A DNA stretch of 64,000 nucleotides, taken from positions 1-64,000 of the forward strand of contig JAHEJW010000011.1 in the NCBI GenBank assembly GCA_024638655.1, in the 5' to 3' direction. Source of the DNA: a bacterium (GTDB lineage Bacteria; Actinomycetota; Acidimicrobiia; Spongiisociales; ZC4RG35). Both the position numbers and the translations under genes were made by a program. Shown in pieces: positions 1 to 9,806 of the stretch; the stretch's first letter is position 1; every line of letters starts with the position of its first letter. The notes under the pieces were generated by a model that was not told where the DNA came from, searched no databases, and saw only the letters and a list, made by a program, of their open reading frames with translations.

Positions 1-354
1 TCCGTCCTCGAACCTCTCGACGATGACACGATGGACGTCTATCGAAAGCCTTACCTCGAGCCCGGGGAGTCGCGACGTCCCACTTTGGCCTGGCCGCGTG
101 AGATACCGATCGATGGCCATCCCGAGCAGACGAAGTCGATCGTCGAGGCAAACGCAGAATGGTTGAGAGGACCGGAGATACCCAAGCTCTTCGTCAACGC
201 AGCTCCGGGATTCCTCTTGGTTGACCGTCTTCGTGAGCTTTGTCGTGAGTGGGAGAACCAGACTGAGGTCACGGTGCCAGGTAGCCATTTCGTCCAGGAG
301 GACTCCGGCGAGGAGATCGGCCGCCACATAGCCTCCTGGCTGGCCGATCTCTGA
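1..354 (+). CDS. Haloalkane dehalogenase, C-terminal fragment (5' truncated by window edge)
   Basis: Frame is open from base 1; VLEPLDDDTMDVYRKPYLEPGESRRPTLAWPREIPIDG...PKLFVNAAPGFLL...FVQEDSGEEIG matches the DhaA/LinB-type C-terminal pattern. Confidence 0.85.
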   Translation, partial: SVLEPLDDDTMDVYRKPYLEPGESRRPTLAWPREIPIDGHPEQTKSIVEANAEWLRGPEIPKLFVNAAPGFLLVDRLRELCREWENQTEVTVPGSHFVQEDSGEEIGRHIASWLADL

Positions 355-396
355 TCGAGGTGGCTCCATGATCGTCGGATCATTGGGACCCCGCCT

Positions 397-1329
397 TTGA
401 TTCTCCTGGTCATCCCGGCAGCCTTGCTGGCCGTGGTCTCGATCGGCTCCTTCTTCGGTCGGTGGGTCTGGTGGCTCGACGTTCTGGCCAACTTCCGGGC
501 TCAGTACGTGGTCGGGCTGATCATCTTCTCGCTCTCTCTGATGCTCACCAGGTTCCGACGAACCGGCTTCGCCCTTCTGGTCGTCGCGGCGATCAATCTG
601 ATCCCCGTGTTGCCCCTCTATGTCGGCTCACCAGGGGATAGCGATCCGGGTGCGCCCTCCATCCGGGTGATGTCCTTCAATCTGCTATCCGACAACGAGC
701 GCTTCGCCAAGCTGATCGACTACATCAGGACGATCGATCCAGATCTCGTCTTCCTCCACGAGGCGAGCCGACCCTGGGAGGTCGCAGTCGAGGCGGCCGA
801 TCTCGGGTACGAGGTAATCCGTCCCCGAGCCGACAATCTCATTTTCGGGACGCTGGTCCTGGTGAGGGGGGAGGACATCGCAGCGGTCTCTTACGGTTTC
901 GCCGAGGCTCAGCCACGCGCGGTTGAGTTGACCTATCGGCCAACCGGCTGGCCGCGCGGCCTCGAGGTGTTGTCGACACACCCACTCGCACCCACGGAGA
1001 GAGAGCGGGCCGATCTGCGGGATGCGCAGTTGGACTTCGCCGCAGAGTGGGCGTCGGGTAGAGCTGGCCCGCTGTTCATCGTGGGGGATTTCAACGCCAC
1101 ACCGTGGTCCTGGCCGTTTCGCAACTTGCTGGACAGGGCCGATCTCCGGAACTCCCAGGTTGGTTTTGGGCTCCACCCCAGTTTCCCCGCCACGTCGAAC
1201 GTCCTCCTTCGCGTTCCGATCGACCACCTGGTGCACAGTGAGGAGCTCGTCATCAGGGACCGCCGGCTGGGCCCAGCCCTCGGCTCGGATCACTTCCCCT
1301 TGGTAGTCGACGTCCAGCTTGCCCCCTGA
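397..1329 (+). CDS. Endonuclease/exonuclease/phosphatase (EEP) family membrane protein
   Basis: N-terminal TM segments, then IRVMSFNLLSDN...DLVFLHE...FIVGDFNATPWS...GSDHFPLVVD, the EEP motifs. Confidence 0.85.
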   Translation: MILLVIPAALLAVVSIGSFFGRWVWWLDVLANFRAQYVVGLIIFSLSLMLTRFRRTGFALLVVAAINLIPVLPLYVGSPGDSDPGAPSIRVMSFNLLSDNERFAKLIDYIRTIDPDLVFLHEASRPWEVAVEAADLGYEVIRPRADNLIFGTLVLVRGEDIAAVSYGFAEAQPRAVELTYRPTGWPRGLEVLSTHPLAPTERERADLRDAQLDFAAEWASGRAGPLFIVGDFNATPWSWPFRNLLDRADLRNSQVGFGLHPSFPATSNVLLRVPIDHLVHSEELVIRDRRLGPALGSDHFPLVVDVQLAP

Positions 1330-1362
1330 CGCCCCGATGTCGGGGGGTTAACTTCTCAGGCC

Positions 1363-2814
1363 ATGCCCGATAGATACGAGAACCACAGACGGCGCCTGGC
1401 AGAGGTGGTGGGCGCCGAGGGGTTGGCGGTAATTCCGGCGTCACGGGAGACGGTGCGTAATCACGACGTCACTCATCCCTTCCATCAGGAGACCGCGTTC
1501 TGGTATCTCACCGGATTCGGAGAGCCAGACGCAGTCGCCGTCTTGGCTCCCGGTCACGAAGAGGGCGAGTACGCCCTGTTCGTGCGTCCGCGCGATCCCG
1601 CACAAGAGGTCTGGACCGGGACCCGCGCCGGAGTCGAGGGAGCCAAGCGCGACAACGGTGCTGACGCCGCCTACGAGATCGGGGAGCTGGACGAGGTGTT
1701 GCAGCGGTACATGGTCGGCCGCGATGTCATCTGGTACTCCCCGGGCAACGACGCCTTCGACGACCGCATGACCCGGATCGTGGAGAGAGCCAGGGCACTC
1801 CGGGAGCGATACGGGTACACGGTGCCGTCCGCGGTCAGGGACCTCTCGGTGCCTCTGGGGGAGATGATGCTCTACAAAGGCCAAGAGGAGGCGGAGAGTC
1901 TCCGCACTGCCTGTGAGCTAAGCGCCGAAGGTCACCTGGAAGCGATGAGGTTCGCCCAACCCGCGATGTACGAGTACCAGGTGCAGGCGGCACTGGAGTA
2001 CTTCTGGCGTCTCGGCGGATCCCGGCACAACGGGTATCCATCCATCGTTGCTTCGGGCCAGAACGCCTGCATCCTTCACTACGTCGAGAACGACAGCAGG
2101 ATCGGCGACTCGGATCTCATCCTCATCGACGCAGCCGCCGAAATCGAAGGTTATAGCTCGGACATCACCCGAACTTTCCCTGTGAACGGGACCTTCACCC
2201 CGGAGCAGCGGGCGATCTACGAGGTCGTGCTCGAGGCACACAAGAAGGGGATTGAGTTGGCGATCCCGGGATCGACCCTCGGACAGATAAACGAAGCTGC
2301 TGTGAGGACCCTGACCGAAGGGATGGTGGACCTAGGCCTGTTGCCCCGATCGGTCGACGAATCGGTGTCGATGGCTCACTACCGAGAGTTCTACATGCAC
2401 GGAACGAGTCATTGGCTGGGTTTGGATGTGCACGACCGGGGCAGCTATCGCATCGAAGGAGAGCACCGGCCGCTGGAGCCCGGGATGAGCTTCACGGTCG
2501 AGCCCGGCCTCTACGTGGGAATCGACAAGAGTGAGATCGAACTGACGCTCCTCGAGGTCGATCTCGACGAGCGTGCGGAGCGCCGAATCCGTCTCGGCAC
2601 CAAGGCTGCGACGGCCTTGGAGGCCGAGGAGGAAGAAGAAGCCGAGAAGATCACCCACGAGGTGCCCGCCAGTTTCCTCGGGATGGGCGTTCGCATAGAA
2701 GACGACATCCTGGTCACCACAGACGGGCACGAGAACTTGTCCAGCCGCGTTCCGGTTGAGATCGACGACGTCGAGGCCGTCTGTGGACAAGAGTCCCGCC
2801 TACCTCCCGGCTGA
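1363..2814 (+). CDS. Xaa-Pro aminopeptidase (M24B)
   Basis: 483 aa; aminopeptidase P N-domain and M24 motifs (DAAAEIEGYSSDITRTFPVNG, HGTSHWLGLDVHD, EPGMSFTVEPGLY). Confidence 0.9.
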   Translation: MPDRYENHRRRLAEVVGAEGLAVIPASRETVRNHDVTHPFHQETAFWYLTGFGEPDAVAVLAPGHEEGEYALFVRPRDPAQEVWTGTRAGVEGAKRDNGADAAYEIGELDEVLQRYMVGRDVIWYSPGNDAFDDRMTRIVERARALRERYGYTVPSAVRDLSVPLGEMMLYKGQEEAESLRTACELSAEGHLEAMRFAQPAMYEYQVQAALEYFWRLGGSRHNGYPSIVASGQNACILHYVENDSRIGDSDLILIDAAAEIEGYSSDITRTFPVNGTFTPEQRAIYEVVLEAHKKGIELAIPGSTLGQINEAAVRTLTEGMVDLGLLPRSVDESVSMAHYREFYMHGTSHWLGLDVHDRGSYRIEGEHRPLEPGMSFTVEPGLYVGIDKSEIELTLLEVDLDERAERRIRLGTKAATALEAEEEEEAEKITHEVPASFLGMGVRIEDDILVTTDGHENLSSRVPVEIDDVEAVCGQESRLPPG

Positions 2815-2820
2815 CCCGGA

Positions 2821-3558
2821 TCAGATCGTTGCCGGGATGGCGTACAACAGGATGGCTGCGAAATGGAAGGCACTCCCGGCTACGACTAATAGATGGAATA
2901 CCTCGTGGTGTGAGAAGACCCGGGGGAAGAGACGTGGCTTTCTCATCGTGAAGATGACCGCGCCCAACGTGTAGCAGAGGCCACCGACCGCTATGAGCAC
3001 CACCGCCCACAAGCCGAGCTCGACGTAGATCTGGGGCATCCAGATGATTGCCAGCCATCCCATGACCAGCTGCAGGGTCACAGAGAGCCCGGTCTTCACC
3101 TCGGGCAGGAGAGCCTTGAGCAGGATCCCTGCGGCCGCTATGGCCCAGAGGAGGGTGAGCCCAACCGCGAGTGAGGTGCCGTCGAGGGCTGCTATTGCGA
3201 TCGGCGTGAAGGTCCCTGCCACGACGAGGTAGATCATGGAATGGTCGAGTTTCTGGAGTCGCCCCTTCCACTTATCGCTCCACGGGATCGAGTGATACAG
3301 AGAGGAGACTGTGTACATGAAGGCCAGGGCGACCCCGAAGACAAGGGCGCCGACCATGGCCGCAGGCCGGCTCCAGGCACGCTGCAACAACGCACCGAGG
3401 CCGGCGATCGAAGCGAGCGCGGCTCCTCCATGAACGAACCCTCGCACCGGGTTCTGCATCTTTCCGAGGGTGAATCGCTCCACCCCATCAGGATATTCGG
3501 GAACGCGCGCTTTGCTCGTCGAATCGCTCGGAGAGCTATCTCGGAGCACGCCGACCAC
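2821..3558 (-). CDS. Hemolysin III / YqfA family membrane protein
   Basis: SSLYHSIPWSDKWKGRLQKLDHSMIYLVVAGTFTPIAI and multiple TM segments. Confidence 0.85.
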   Translation of the reverse strand: MVGVLRDSSPSDSTSKARVPEYPDGVERFTLGKMQNPVRGFVHGGAALASIAGLGALLQRAWSRPAAMVGALVFGVALAFMYTVSSLYHSIPWSDKWKGRLQKLDHSMIYLVVAGTFTPIAIAALDGTSLAVGLTLLWAIAAAGILLKALLPEVKTGLSVTLQLVMGWLAIIWMPQIYVELGLWAVVLIAVGGLCYTLGAVIFTMRKPRLFPRVFSHHEVFHLLVVAGSAFHFAAILLYAIPATI

Positions 3559-3596
3559 TCTGAGCCGCGGGGCCGTCGGTAGAATTCGACCCGAAT

Positions 3597-4364
3597 ATGG
3601 CCCTGGGACTTCTGTACCGCATCTACGAACGCAATCTGCGGAGGGGTCTCGACGTGGAGCGGCTGCCCCGTCACATCGGTGTGGTTCTGGACGGGCATCG
3701 CCGGCATGCTCGCGAGGAAGGTCTTGCTTCGTACACCGAGTCGTATCGCGCAGGCATGGCCCGATTCGAGCAGTTCCTCGGCTGGGCCAATGAGTTCCAA
3801 ATCCCCGCTATCACCGCCTGGGTCCTGTCCAAGGAGAATCTCTCGCGTCCTATCGAGGAGCTCGACCCCTACTTCGACGTGCTCATCGAGCTGTTCGAAC
3901 GACTGCCTGAGGAGTGCAGGGAGTTCGACATGTCCATTCGGGTCATAGGAAGTCTCGATCTGCTTCCCGACCATCTCGTGGCCGCAGCCAAAACGGCCGA
4001 GCAGACAAGGCGAGTGGGGGCACGTCGACTCAACGTCGCCATGGGGTATGGGGGTCGTCAGGAGATCGTTGACGCGGCAAAGGACCTCGTGGAAGGTCTC
4101 GTCGAAGAGGGGGTGCCGGCTCTCGAAGTCTCGTCTCACATCACGGCGGACTCACTGGCAGCCCATATGTACTCGGCCGACATCCCGGATCCGGATCTGC
4201 TGATCAGGACGTCGGGTGAATCGCGGCTTTCGGGCTTCCTGCTCTGGCAGTCTGCGTATTCGGAGTTCGTCTTCGTGGACGTCAACTGGCCGGCGTTTCG
4301 TCATGTCGACTTCCTTCGCGCCCTTCGCGACTACACAGGCAGGGCGCGCCGGTTCGGCAAGTAG
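3597..4364 (+). CDS. Isoprenyl transferase (short-chain Z-prenyl diphosphate synthase, UppS family)
   Basis: RHIGVVLDGHRRHA, WVLSKENLSR, GYGGRQEIVDA, LIRTSGESRLSGFLLWQSAYSEF, WPAFRHVDFLRALRDY; resembles mycobacterial Rv1086. Confidence 0.9.
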   Translation: MALGLLYRIYERNLRRGLDVERLPRHIGVVLDGHRRHAREEGLASYTESYRAGMARFEQFLGWANEFQIPAITAWVLSKENLSRPIEELDPYFDVLIELFERLPEECREFDMSIRVIGSLDLLPDHLVAAAKTAEQTRRVGARRLNVAMGYGGRQEIVDAAKDLVEGLVEEGVPALEVSSHITADSLAAHMYSADIPDPDLLIRTSGESRLSGFLLWQSAYSEFVFVDVNWPAFRHVDFLRALRDYTGRARRFGK

Positions 4365-4865
4365 TTGACGATCCCACTCCAGACGCTCGTCGACCGGCTG
4401 CGCCGGCACTACGACGACGGTTGTTTCGCCTGCGGGCGTGACAATCCGATCGGGCTCCACCTCGACTCGTTCGCCATGACCGACGGGGTTGTGACAGCTC
4501 TGTTCGATCCGAGGCCGGACTATCGCGGCGCCGGCAGGAGTCTCCACGGCGGGATCGCCGCAACCGCCCTTGACGAAATCCTGGTCTGGGCCGGTCTTCT
4601 GGCTGAGCGTGTGATGTCGGTCACCGGGCGCATGGAAGTGCGCTATCGGAGGCCGGTGGAGGTCACAGAGTCGATCGAGGCGCGGGGGTGGGTCGAAGAG
4701 AGGAGCGGCCGGCGTCTCAGGGTCTCCGGCGAGCTGCGGGTGGGCGGCGAGGTGAGGGTGGAGGCCGGCGGCCTGTATCTCGTCACGGCCACGCTGGAGG
4801 AGCTGGGGGTTCTCGACGGGTCAGGAGGTGATCATGCCGGGGTGGAGATGGGAGACATTTCCTGA
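4365..4865 (+). CDS. PaaI-like hotdog-fold thioesterase
   Basis: CFACGRDNPIGLHLD...YRGAGRSLHGGIAATALDEIL pattern; TTG start right after the preceding stop. Confidence 0.75.
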   Translation: MTIPLQTLVDRLRRHYDDGCFACGRDNPIGLHLDSFAMTDGVVTALFDPRPDYRGAGRSLHGGIAATALDEILVWAGLLAERVMSVTGRMEVRYRRPVEVTESIEARGWVEERSGRRLRVSGELRVGGEVRVEAGGLYLVTATLEELGVLDGSGGDHAGVEMGDIS

Positions 4866-5510
4866 CTGTCGGAGGGAGAAAGCCCACCCTGTCGAGATCT
4901 TGACCATGGTCAGCCGGGCCAATCCGGTGTGGGGCTGACGAAACCGCTCCCACTCCCACGGAACTGGTTCGAGGCCGAGAAGGTGGCCGAGGGCGACCGT
5001 GTTGGTGCCGGCATGGGCAACGATGATCACCCTCTTGTCAGGATCGTCCAACGTCCACAAGTGCCTGTGGTCGGGGTCCATGGGGTGGATCCCATGGGAG
5101 TCCATTGTCTCCGAGAGCCCGGACACGACTCGATCATGGAATGAGCGAAAGCTCTCGCCCCCGGGGAGTCCGTCCCACATTTCGTCCATCGTTCGCTGGT
5201 TTGACTCGGCGAGTATGCGGTCGACGTGCTCGACCGGTGTTCCCTCCCATTCCGGGGGGTTGTGAATCTCCTCGAGCCAGGGGAAGAATTCGAGATCCAG
5301 CCCCAGGGTTTCAGAGATGGGCTCGGCCGTCTCGATCGCTCGCTTCATTGGTGACACCCAGATCTCATCGACGTGGTCGAGACCTGAATAGAGCCGATGG
5401 GCCACCCGCTTTGCCTGTTCACGTCCCAGGTCGGTCAATGACGGGTCGTTCTGTGCAATCTGGTCCGGCGCCCAATCGGGCTGCCCATGACGGACGAGAA
5501 GTAGGTCCAT
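4821..5510 (-). CDS. Histidine phosphatase family protein
   Basis: LLLVRHGQPDW N-terminal RHG motif, GGESFRSFHDRV, VIIVAHAG. Confidence 0.85.
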   Translation of the reverse strand: MDLLLVRHGQPDWAPDQIAQNDPSLTDLGREQAKRVAHRLYSGLDHVDEIWVSPMKRAIETAEPISETLGLDLEFFPWLEEIHNPPEWEGTPVEHVDRILAESNQRTMDEMWDGLPGGESFRSFHDRVVSGLSETMDSHGIHPMDPDHRHLWTLDDPDKRVIIVAHAGTNTVALGHLLGLEPVPWEWERFRQPHTGLARLTMVKISTGWAFSLRQSGNVSHLHPGMITS

Positions 5511-5531
5511 TGCAGAGAAGAAGATAGGGGC

Positions 5532-6107
5532 TTGTCACGCGGCCTCCAATACGATGCACCTGTGGCCAATGCAAAACTCGTGTCGCATCTCAAAGAGCAC
5601 TCGCTGCGGACCGACGGCCCTTTCACCCTTCGATCAGGAGCGTCGTCTTCCTGGTATCTGGATGCCCGGCAGACAACCTTCGACGGAGAGGGCGCCGCGA
5701 CGGTTGCTGAGGCAGTGCTCGAAACCCTGGACCAGAGAGCAGATGCCGTCGGGGGCATGACTATGGGAGCAGATCCGATCGCTGTGGCGACCGCCGTCCT
5801 GGCCACAGGGCGTGGCCGCCCGATGAGGGCGTTCTCGATCCGCAAGACGACCAAGGACCATGGCACCGGCGGCCGGGTCGTCGGCCCGGTCGGTCCGGGT
5901 GACAGAGTCGTCATCCTTGAAGACACCACCACAACCGGTGGCGCGGCGGCGGAAGCTGCCGAGGTAGCCATCGCAGAAGGGCTGGATGTGATCCAGGTGA
6001 TCGCACTGGTCGATCGGTCACGAGGTGTCGTGTCCTCCAGATTCGCAAGCCTCGGGCTTCCGTATCAAGCCCTGATCGAGCCGTCGGATCTGGGAGTCAT
6101 GGAATGA
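5532..6107 (+). CDS. pyrE: Orotate phosphoribosyltransferase
   Basis: FTLRSGASSSWYLDARQ, GMTMGADPIA, PRPP-binding VVILEDTTTTGGAA. Confidence 0.88.
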   Translation: MSRGLQYDAPVANAKLVSHLKEHSLRTDGPFTLRSGASSSWYLDARQTTFDGEGAATVAEAVLETLDQRADAVGGMTMGADPIAVATAVLATGRGRPMRAFSIRKTTKDHGTGGRVVGPVGPGDRVVILEDTTTTGGAAAEAAEVAIAEGLDVIQVIALVDRSRGVVSSRFASLGLPYQALIEPSDLGVME

Positions 6108-6697
6108 CGCTGGTGGTGAAGAGATCCGCTCTCAAGATGTGGTTGATGGCCATGGGTGGCATTCCCTTGCTCATCATTTCCCTCGACGTGTTGACCAATC
6201 GCCGCATCACCAATTGGCTGAGAGAGTTGATCTTCCGACCCGAGGACACCCAGATATACGAGCCCAGAGACGTCATATGGGCCTGGGCGATGCTCCTTTT
6301 CTCCGCAGCCATCGTCGTCTGGGGACTGAAGGAGCTCTTCGTGCCGACCAAGGTCATCGAGGCCACCGATGACGGTCTCTCGCTCAAAGTGAGCGGGCCG
6401 TTCCGTCCTGCAACCACCATCTCGTGGGAACTGGTCGATGATGTGCGAGCGATTCAGGTCAGCGATGAGGGCGACGCGGTCCCGATGCTGTCTATCCGGA
6501 TGCTGGCCACCGGTGATCTACCGCAAGATCCGTGGGGAGCGAGGTGGCTCGATGACAGGGAGCTTGCACTCCTTGCGCAGGACTGGTCCGAACCGCCGAG
6601 CGATGTAGCCGGCCAGATCATCGACTTTGCGGTCGAGGCTGCGAAGCGTCAGGCAAGAGCGAGGACCGCGAGCGTGTGGACGCCGGGAGACACCTGA
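6104..6697 (+). CDS. Hypothetical membrane protein
   Basis: ORF overlapping the pyrE stop and followed by an ATGA overlap; two N-terminal TM segments. Confidence 0.55.
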   Translation: MTLVVKRSALKMWLMAMGGIPLLIISLDVLTNRRITNWLRELIFRPEDTQIYEPRDVIWAWAMLLFSAAIVVWGLKELFVPTKVIEATDDGLSLKVSGPFRPATTISWELVDDVRAIQVSDEGDAVPMLSIRMLATGDLPQDPWGARWLDDRELALLAQDWSEPPSDVAGQIIDFAVEAAKRQARARTASVWTPGDT

Positions 6698-7464
6698 TGG
6701 TTCTTGTTGGGGCGCACACTCCTGCCGGTGATCCGCTGGGTGAGGCCGAGGCTCGGGACGCAGACTTGGTCCAGATCTTTCTCTCCAACCCTCAGTCCTG
6801 GAAGAAGCCCAATCCGCGCGAAGACGCCGCGCTGCTCCGCGATTCCCCCATACCCATCTATGTGCACTCGCCCTACTTGATCAATGTGTGTGCCGATAAC
6901 AACCGTGTACGCATCCCAAGCCGCAAGATCCTCCAGGAGACGTGCGACGCGGCGAGTGAGATCGACGCCGAGGCGGTTGTTGTCCATGGGGGTCATGTCA
7001 CCGGCGATGGCCCTCAGGAGGAGGGTATAACCCGATGGCGAAAAGCCCTGGATGCGCTGGACACCGACATTCAGGTGCTGATGGAGAACACCGCCGGTGG
7101 CGACAAGGCCGTGGCGAGACGGGTCGAGTGGATCGCGCGACTCTGGGAGGAGATCGGTGGCTACGACGTGGGATTTGTACTCGACACCTGTCACAGCTGG
7201 GCGGGAGGCGAGCCGTTCGACGAGCTCGTAGAGAGAGTGATGACCGCCACGGGCAGGATCGACCTGGTCCATGCCAACGATTCGCGAGACCCATTCGACT
7301 CTCGCCGCGATCGCCATGAGAACCTGGGTCACGGGCAGTGCCCCGAGGATGATCTTGCTTCCACGATTGCCGCCGCTGGGGCTCCGGTCGTGGTTGAGAC
7401 ACCAGGAGGGGCGTCAGAACAGGCTGCGGATATCAAATGGGTGCGTGGCGTCGTCGCCCCCTGA
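6697..7464 (+). CDS. Deoxyribonuclease IV (AP endonuclease family 2)
   Basis: [63 protein letters not shown]; start set at the ATG overlapping the upstream TGA. Confidence 0.87.
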   Translation: MVLVGAHTPAGDPLGEAEARDADLVQIFLSNPQSWKKPNPREDAALLRDSPIPIYVHSPYLINVCADNNRVRIPSRKILQETCDAASEIDAEAVVVHGGHVTGDGPQEEGITRWRKALDALDTDIQVLMENTAGGDKAVARRVEWIARLWEEIGGYDVGFVLDTCHSWAGGEPFDELVERVMTATGRIDLVHANDSRDPFDSRRDRHENLGHGQCPEDDLASTIAAAGAPVVVETPGGASEQAADIKWVRGVVAP

Positions 7465-7536
7465 CTCGGCCCGACATCCTTCGCGTACGCCGCAACCCGC
7501 ATGGAACCCATTGCATCTGCCAGTCGTCCAAGACTC

Positions 7537-8964
7537 ATGAGGCCCATCCCGACCGTCTTGATTGCGGGGATCCTCCTCGCGTCTTGCGTCACGCATGCCG
7601 TCAGCGATCCGACCGTCTCCTCCCACTCGGATCTCATCAGAACTCACCAGAAGTCCGAGGATGGCGGGATGGGTGCCATCGTCGAGGGGACTCTGGAGGT
7701 GGACCTGGGGCTGGGTTGTGTGTGGCTATCCGCAGCGGACGGTTCCCGGCACCCTGTCATCTGGCCCGCCGGGACGACTACAGAAACCGATCCCTTCGCC
7801 GTCGTCCTTCCGGACGGCCGGACCGCCTCGCATGGTGACCTCGTCTCCGGCGGCGGCGGCTATGTCGATGCCTCCGCGGCCACCAGTCGCACGGAAGCCT
7901 TCCCCGATGAGTGCGTCCAGGATGGTCAGGCGGCGGTCTTCAATGCCAACGCGGAGGTCGAAGTCCTGACGGGTGCCGGAATCGAGGCGGCACCGACTCT
8001 GATCGGGCGGTTTTCGGTCCCCGAGTCGATCGGTATCGAGCTGATCGCCGTCAACCCGAACAGGAGGAGTGTCGCGTTGGCGGATCTGGTTTCAGGAACC
8101 GTCCATCTCTATGAGCCGGGCGACTACGGCGGCCCCGAGGATGCCATCGATGGCGCCAGCGGCGGTGGTGGCTTCATCCACCTTTGGGCGCAAGGCACGG
8201 TCTACTCGTATCCAGGACGTCTCACCGACGAGCCGCTCGTCTACCGTCCCGATCCCATCAGAGAGATCGAGGGGATCGCGTCGACACTCGAGGTGGTGCC
8301 CGCTCCGGACGGTGAGCACACGTGGCTGGTTCAAGATGGGTCCGGGGTCGGCCCCACGTTGGTCGAGCTGGTCAATCTGGTCGAGATGGAGGTCACGAGG
8401 CTGCTTGCGGTCGAGGTTCCCGGGTCATGGCAGCCGATGGGCACGACAATTGATGGGTTGGTGCTCGTCTCCAATGCGGGCGTTCCCAGGACGCTTCTGG
8501 TCGAGATGGGCGGATCGATCGGGGCCGAAGTTGCCGGTCAAGCCCTTTCCGTGGGATGGAATGGAGTCGCCATCGTCGAGGATGGCGACCTTCGGCTGCT
8601 CGGTCCGGATCTCGGCGGGTCGTTGGCAGTGGAGAGACCGCATCCGGGCACGTGGACATCGGTTGGCGGCCCGTCGATTCCCACCGACGCCCCCTCGGTC
8701 CGGACCGGCGGGACGATCCAGCTGGTGGGCATAGTGGAAGGGGAGGGCTCCGGGGGCATCGTTCACTTGGTCGTTGTCAGACAGGATGGGTCGACGCGGG
8801 TCATCCACCAGATGAAGGACGGTGGCGTGGCCACCTTTTCCCGAGCCGAAGACTGGGTGGCGGTCGCCGACAGCGACGGAGTGACCCTGATCCCCGGTCG
8901 GGGTGAGGCGATCCGGCTGGGGGACATCCTCCCCGACGAACATTGGGTGCTGACCGCCGGCTAG
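7537..8964 (+). CDS. Putative secreted lipoprotein of unknown function
   Basis: MRPIPTVLIAGILLASC lipobox-like signal; start moved to ATG 7537 within ORF 7501-8964. Confidence 0.6.
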   Translation: MRPIPTVLIAGILLASCVTHAVSDPTVSSHSDLIRTHQKSEDGGMGAIVEGTLEVDLGLGCVWLSAADGSRHPVIWPAGTTTETDPFAVVLPDGRTASHGDLVSGGGGYVDASAATSRTEAFPDECVQDGQAAVFNANAEVEVLTGAGIEAAPTLIGRFSVPESIGIELIAVNPNRRSVALADLVSGTVHLYEPGDYGGPEDAIDGASGGGGFIHLWAQGTVYSYPGRLTDEPLVYRPDPIREIEGIASTLEVVPAPDGEHTWLVQDGSGVGPTLVELVNLVEMEVTRLLAVEVPGSWQPMGTTIDGLVLVSNAGVPRTLLVEMGGSIGAEVAGQALSVGWNGVAIVEDGDLRLLGPDLGGSLAVERPHPGTWTSVGGPSIPTDAPSVRTGGTIQLVGIVEGEGSGGIVHLVVVRQDGSTRVIHQMKDGGVATFSRAEDWVAVADSDGVTLIPGRGEAIRLGDILPDEHWVLTAG

Positions 8965-8972
8965 CTACCGGC

Positions 8973-9806
8973 TCAATCCGTTCGCTTCCTCTCCCCGGAT
9001 GCTTTCGGCTCCCACCTGAAGAACCTGATGGCCAGGACGGCGGCGGCTATTCCCCAGGCCAGCATCATGCCGAGCTCGGGCCAGTGGAACTCGAACCCGG
9101 TTCGTCTCGGGTCGAATGCATCTCTGAAGGCCACCACGAACGACTTCAGAGGGAAGATGTCGCCTGCTATCCGCATCCATGTGGGTGGATCGCTGAGCGG
9201 CAGGAATACGTCCGAGATGAAGGCGATGGGAAGCAGAGTGGCGTTGGTGATAGCTGGAGCCGTATCACCGCTGGGCGAGAGCGAAGCCACGAGCAGACCC
9301 AGCGCCGAGAAGCAGGACACGCCCACAACGAACGTGAGTAGTGCGGCAGGAAGGGTGCGCGGGATCAACTCGATCCCATAGAAGGCCACCCCAACTCCCA
9401 TCATCAGCGCGAGCGAGAGAAAGGCCAGCCAGATCGCCGAGATGATCTTGCCGGCCATGTAGACCCAGGGCGGTATCGGCGTTCCGCGAATCCGCTTGAG
9501 GATCCCCTTGTCTCGTGCAATTGCCGTGTTGATGGCGAGGTTGGTGTAGGTGGCCGACACGGCGGCAAACACCCCGATTCCGGGCACATAGAACTGGGCG
9601 TTTGTAACCCCCAGATACTCGATTTCCTCGTTCCCGAATATCGCGATGAAGAGAACTAGGAGCATCAGCGGGAAGACGATGGTGAAGAAGGCAGCGATCG
9701 GCGTGCGCCAGAAGACGCGATTGTGATGTCGAACCTGGTGCCAGATCAGTTCGATGGCGCCTGGCCTCGTCTTGCGTCGATTTCCGTCGAGGATGTCAGT
9801 TCTCAC
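8973..9806 (-). CDS. ABC-2 type transporter permease
   Basis: About 6 TM segments; FWRTPIAAFFTIVFPLMLLVLF and GTPIPPWVYMAGKI typical of ABC-2 permeases. Confidence 0.85.
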   Translation of the reverse strand: MRTDILDGNRRKTRPGAIELIWHQVRHHNRVFWRTPIAAFFTIVFPLMLLVLFIAIFGNEEIEYLGVTNAQFYVPGIGVFAAVSATYTNLAINTAIARDKGILKRIRGTPIPPWVYMAGKIISAIWLAFLSLALMMGVGVAFYGIELIPRTLPAALLTFVVGVSCFSALGLLVASLSPSGDTAPAITNATLLPIAFISDVFLPLSDPPTWMRIAGDIFPLKSFVVAFRDAFDPRRTGFEFHWPELGMMLAWGIAAAVLAIRFFRWEPKASGERKRTD

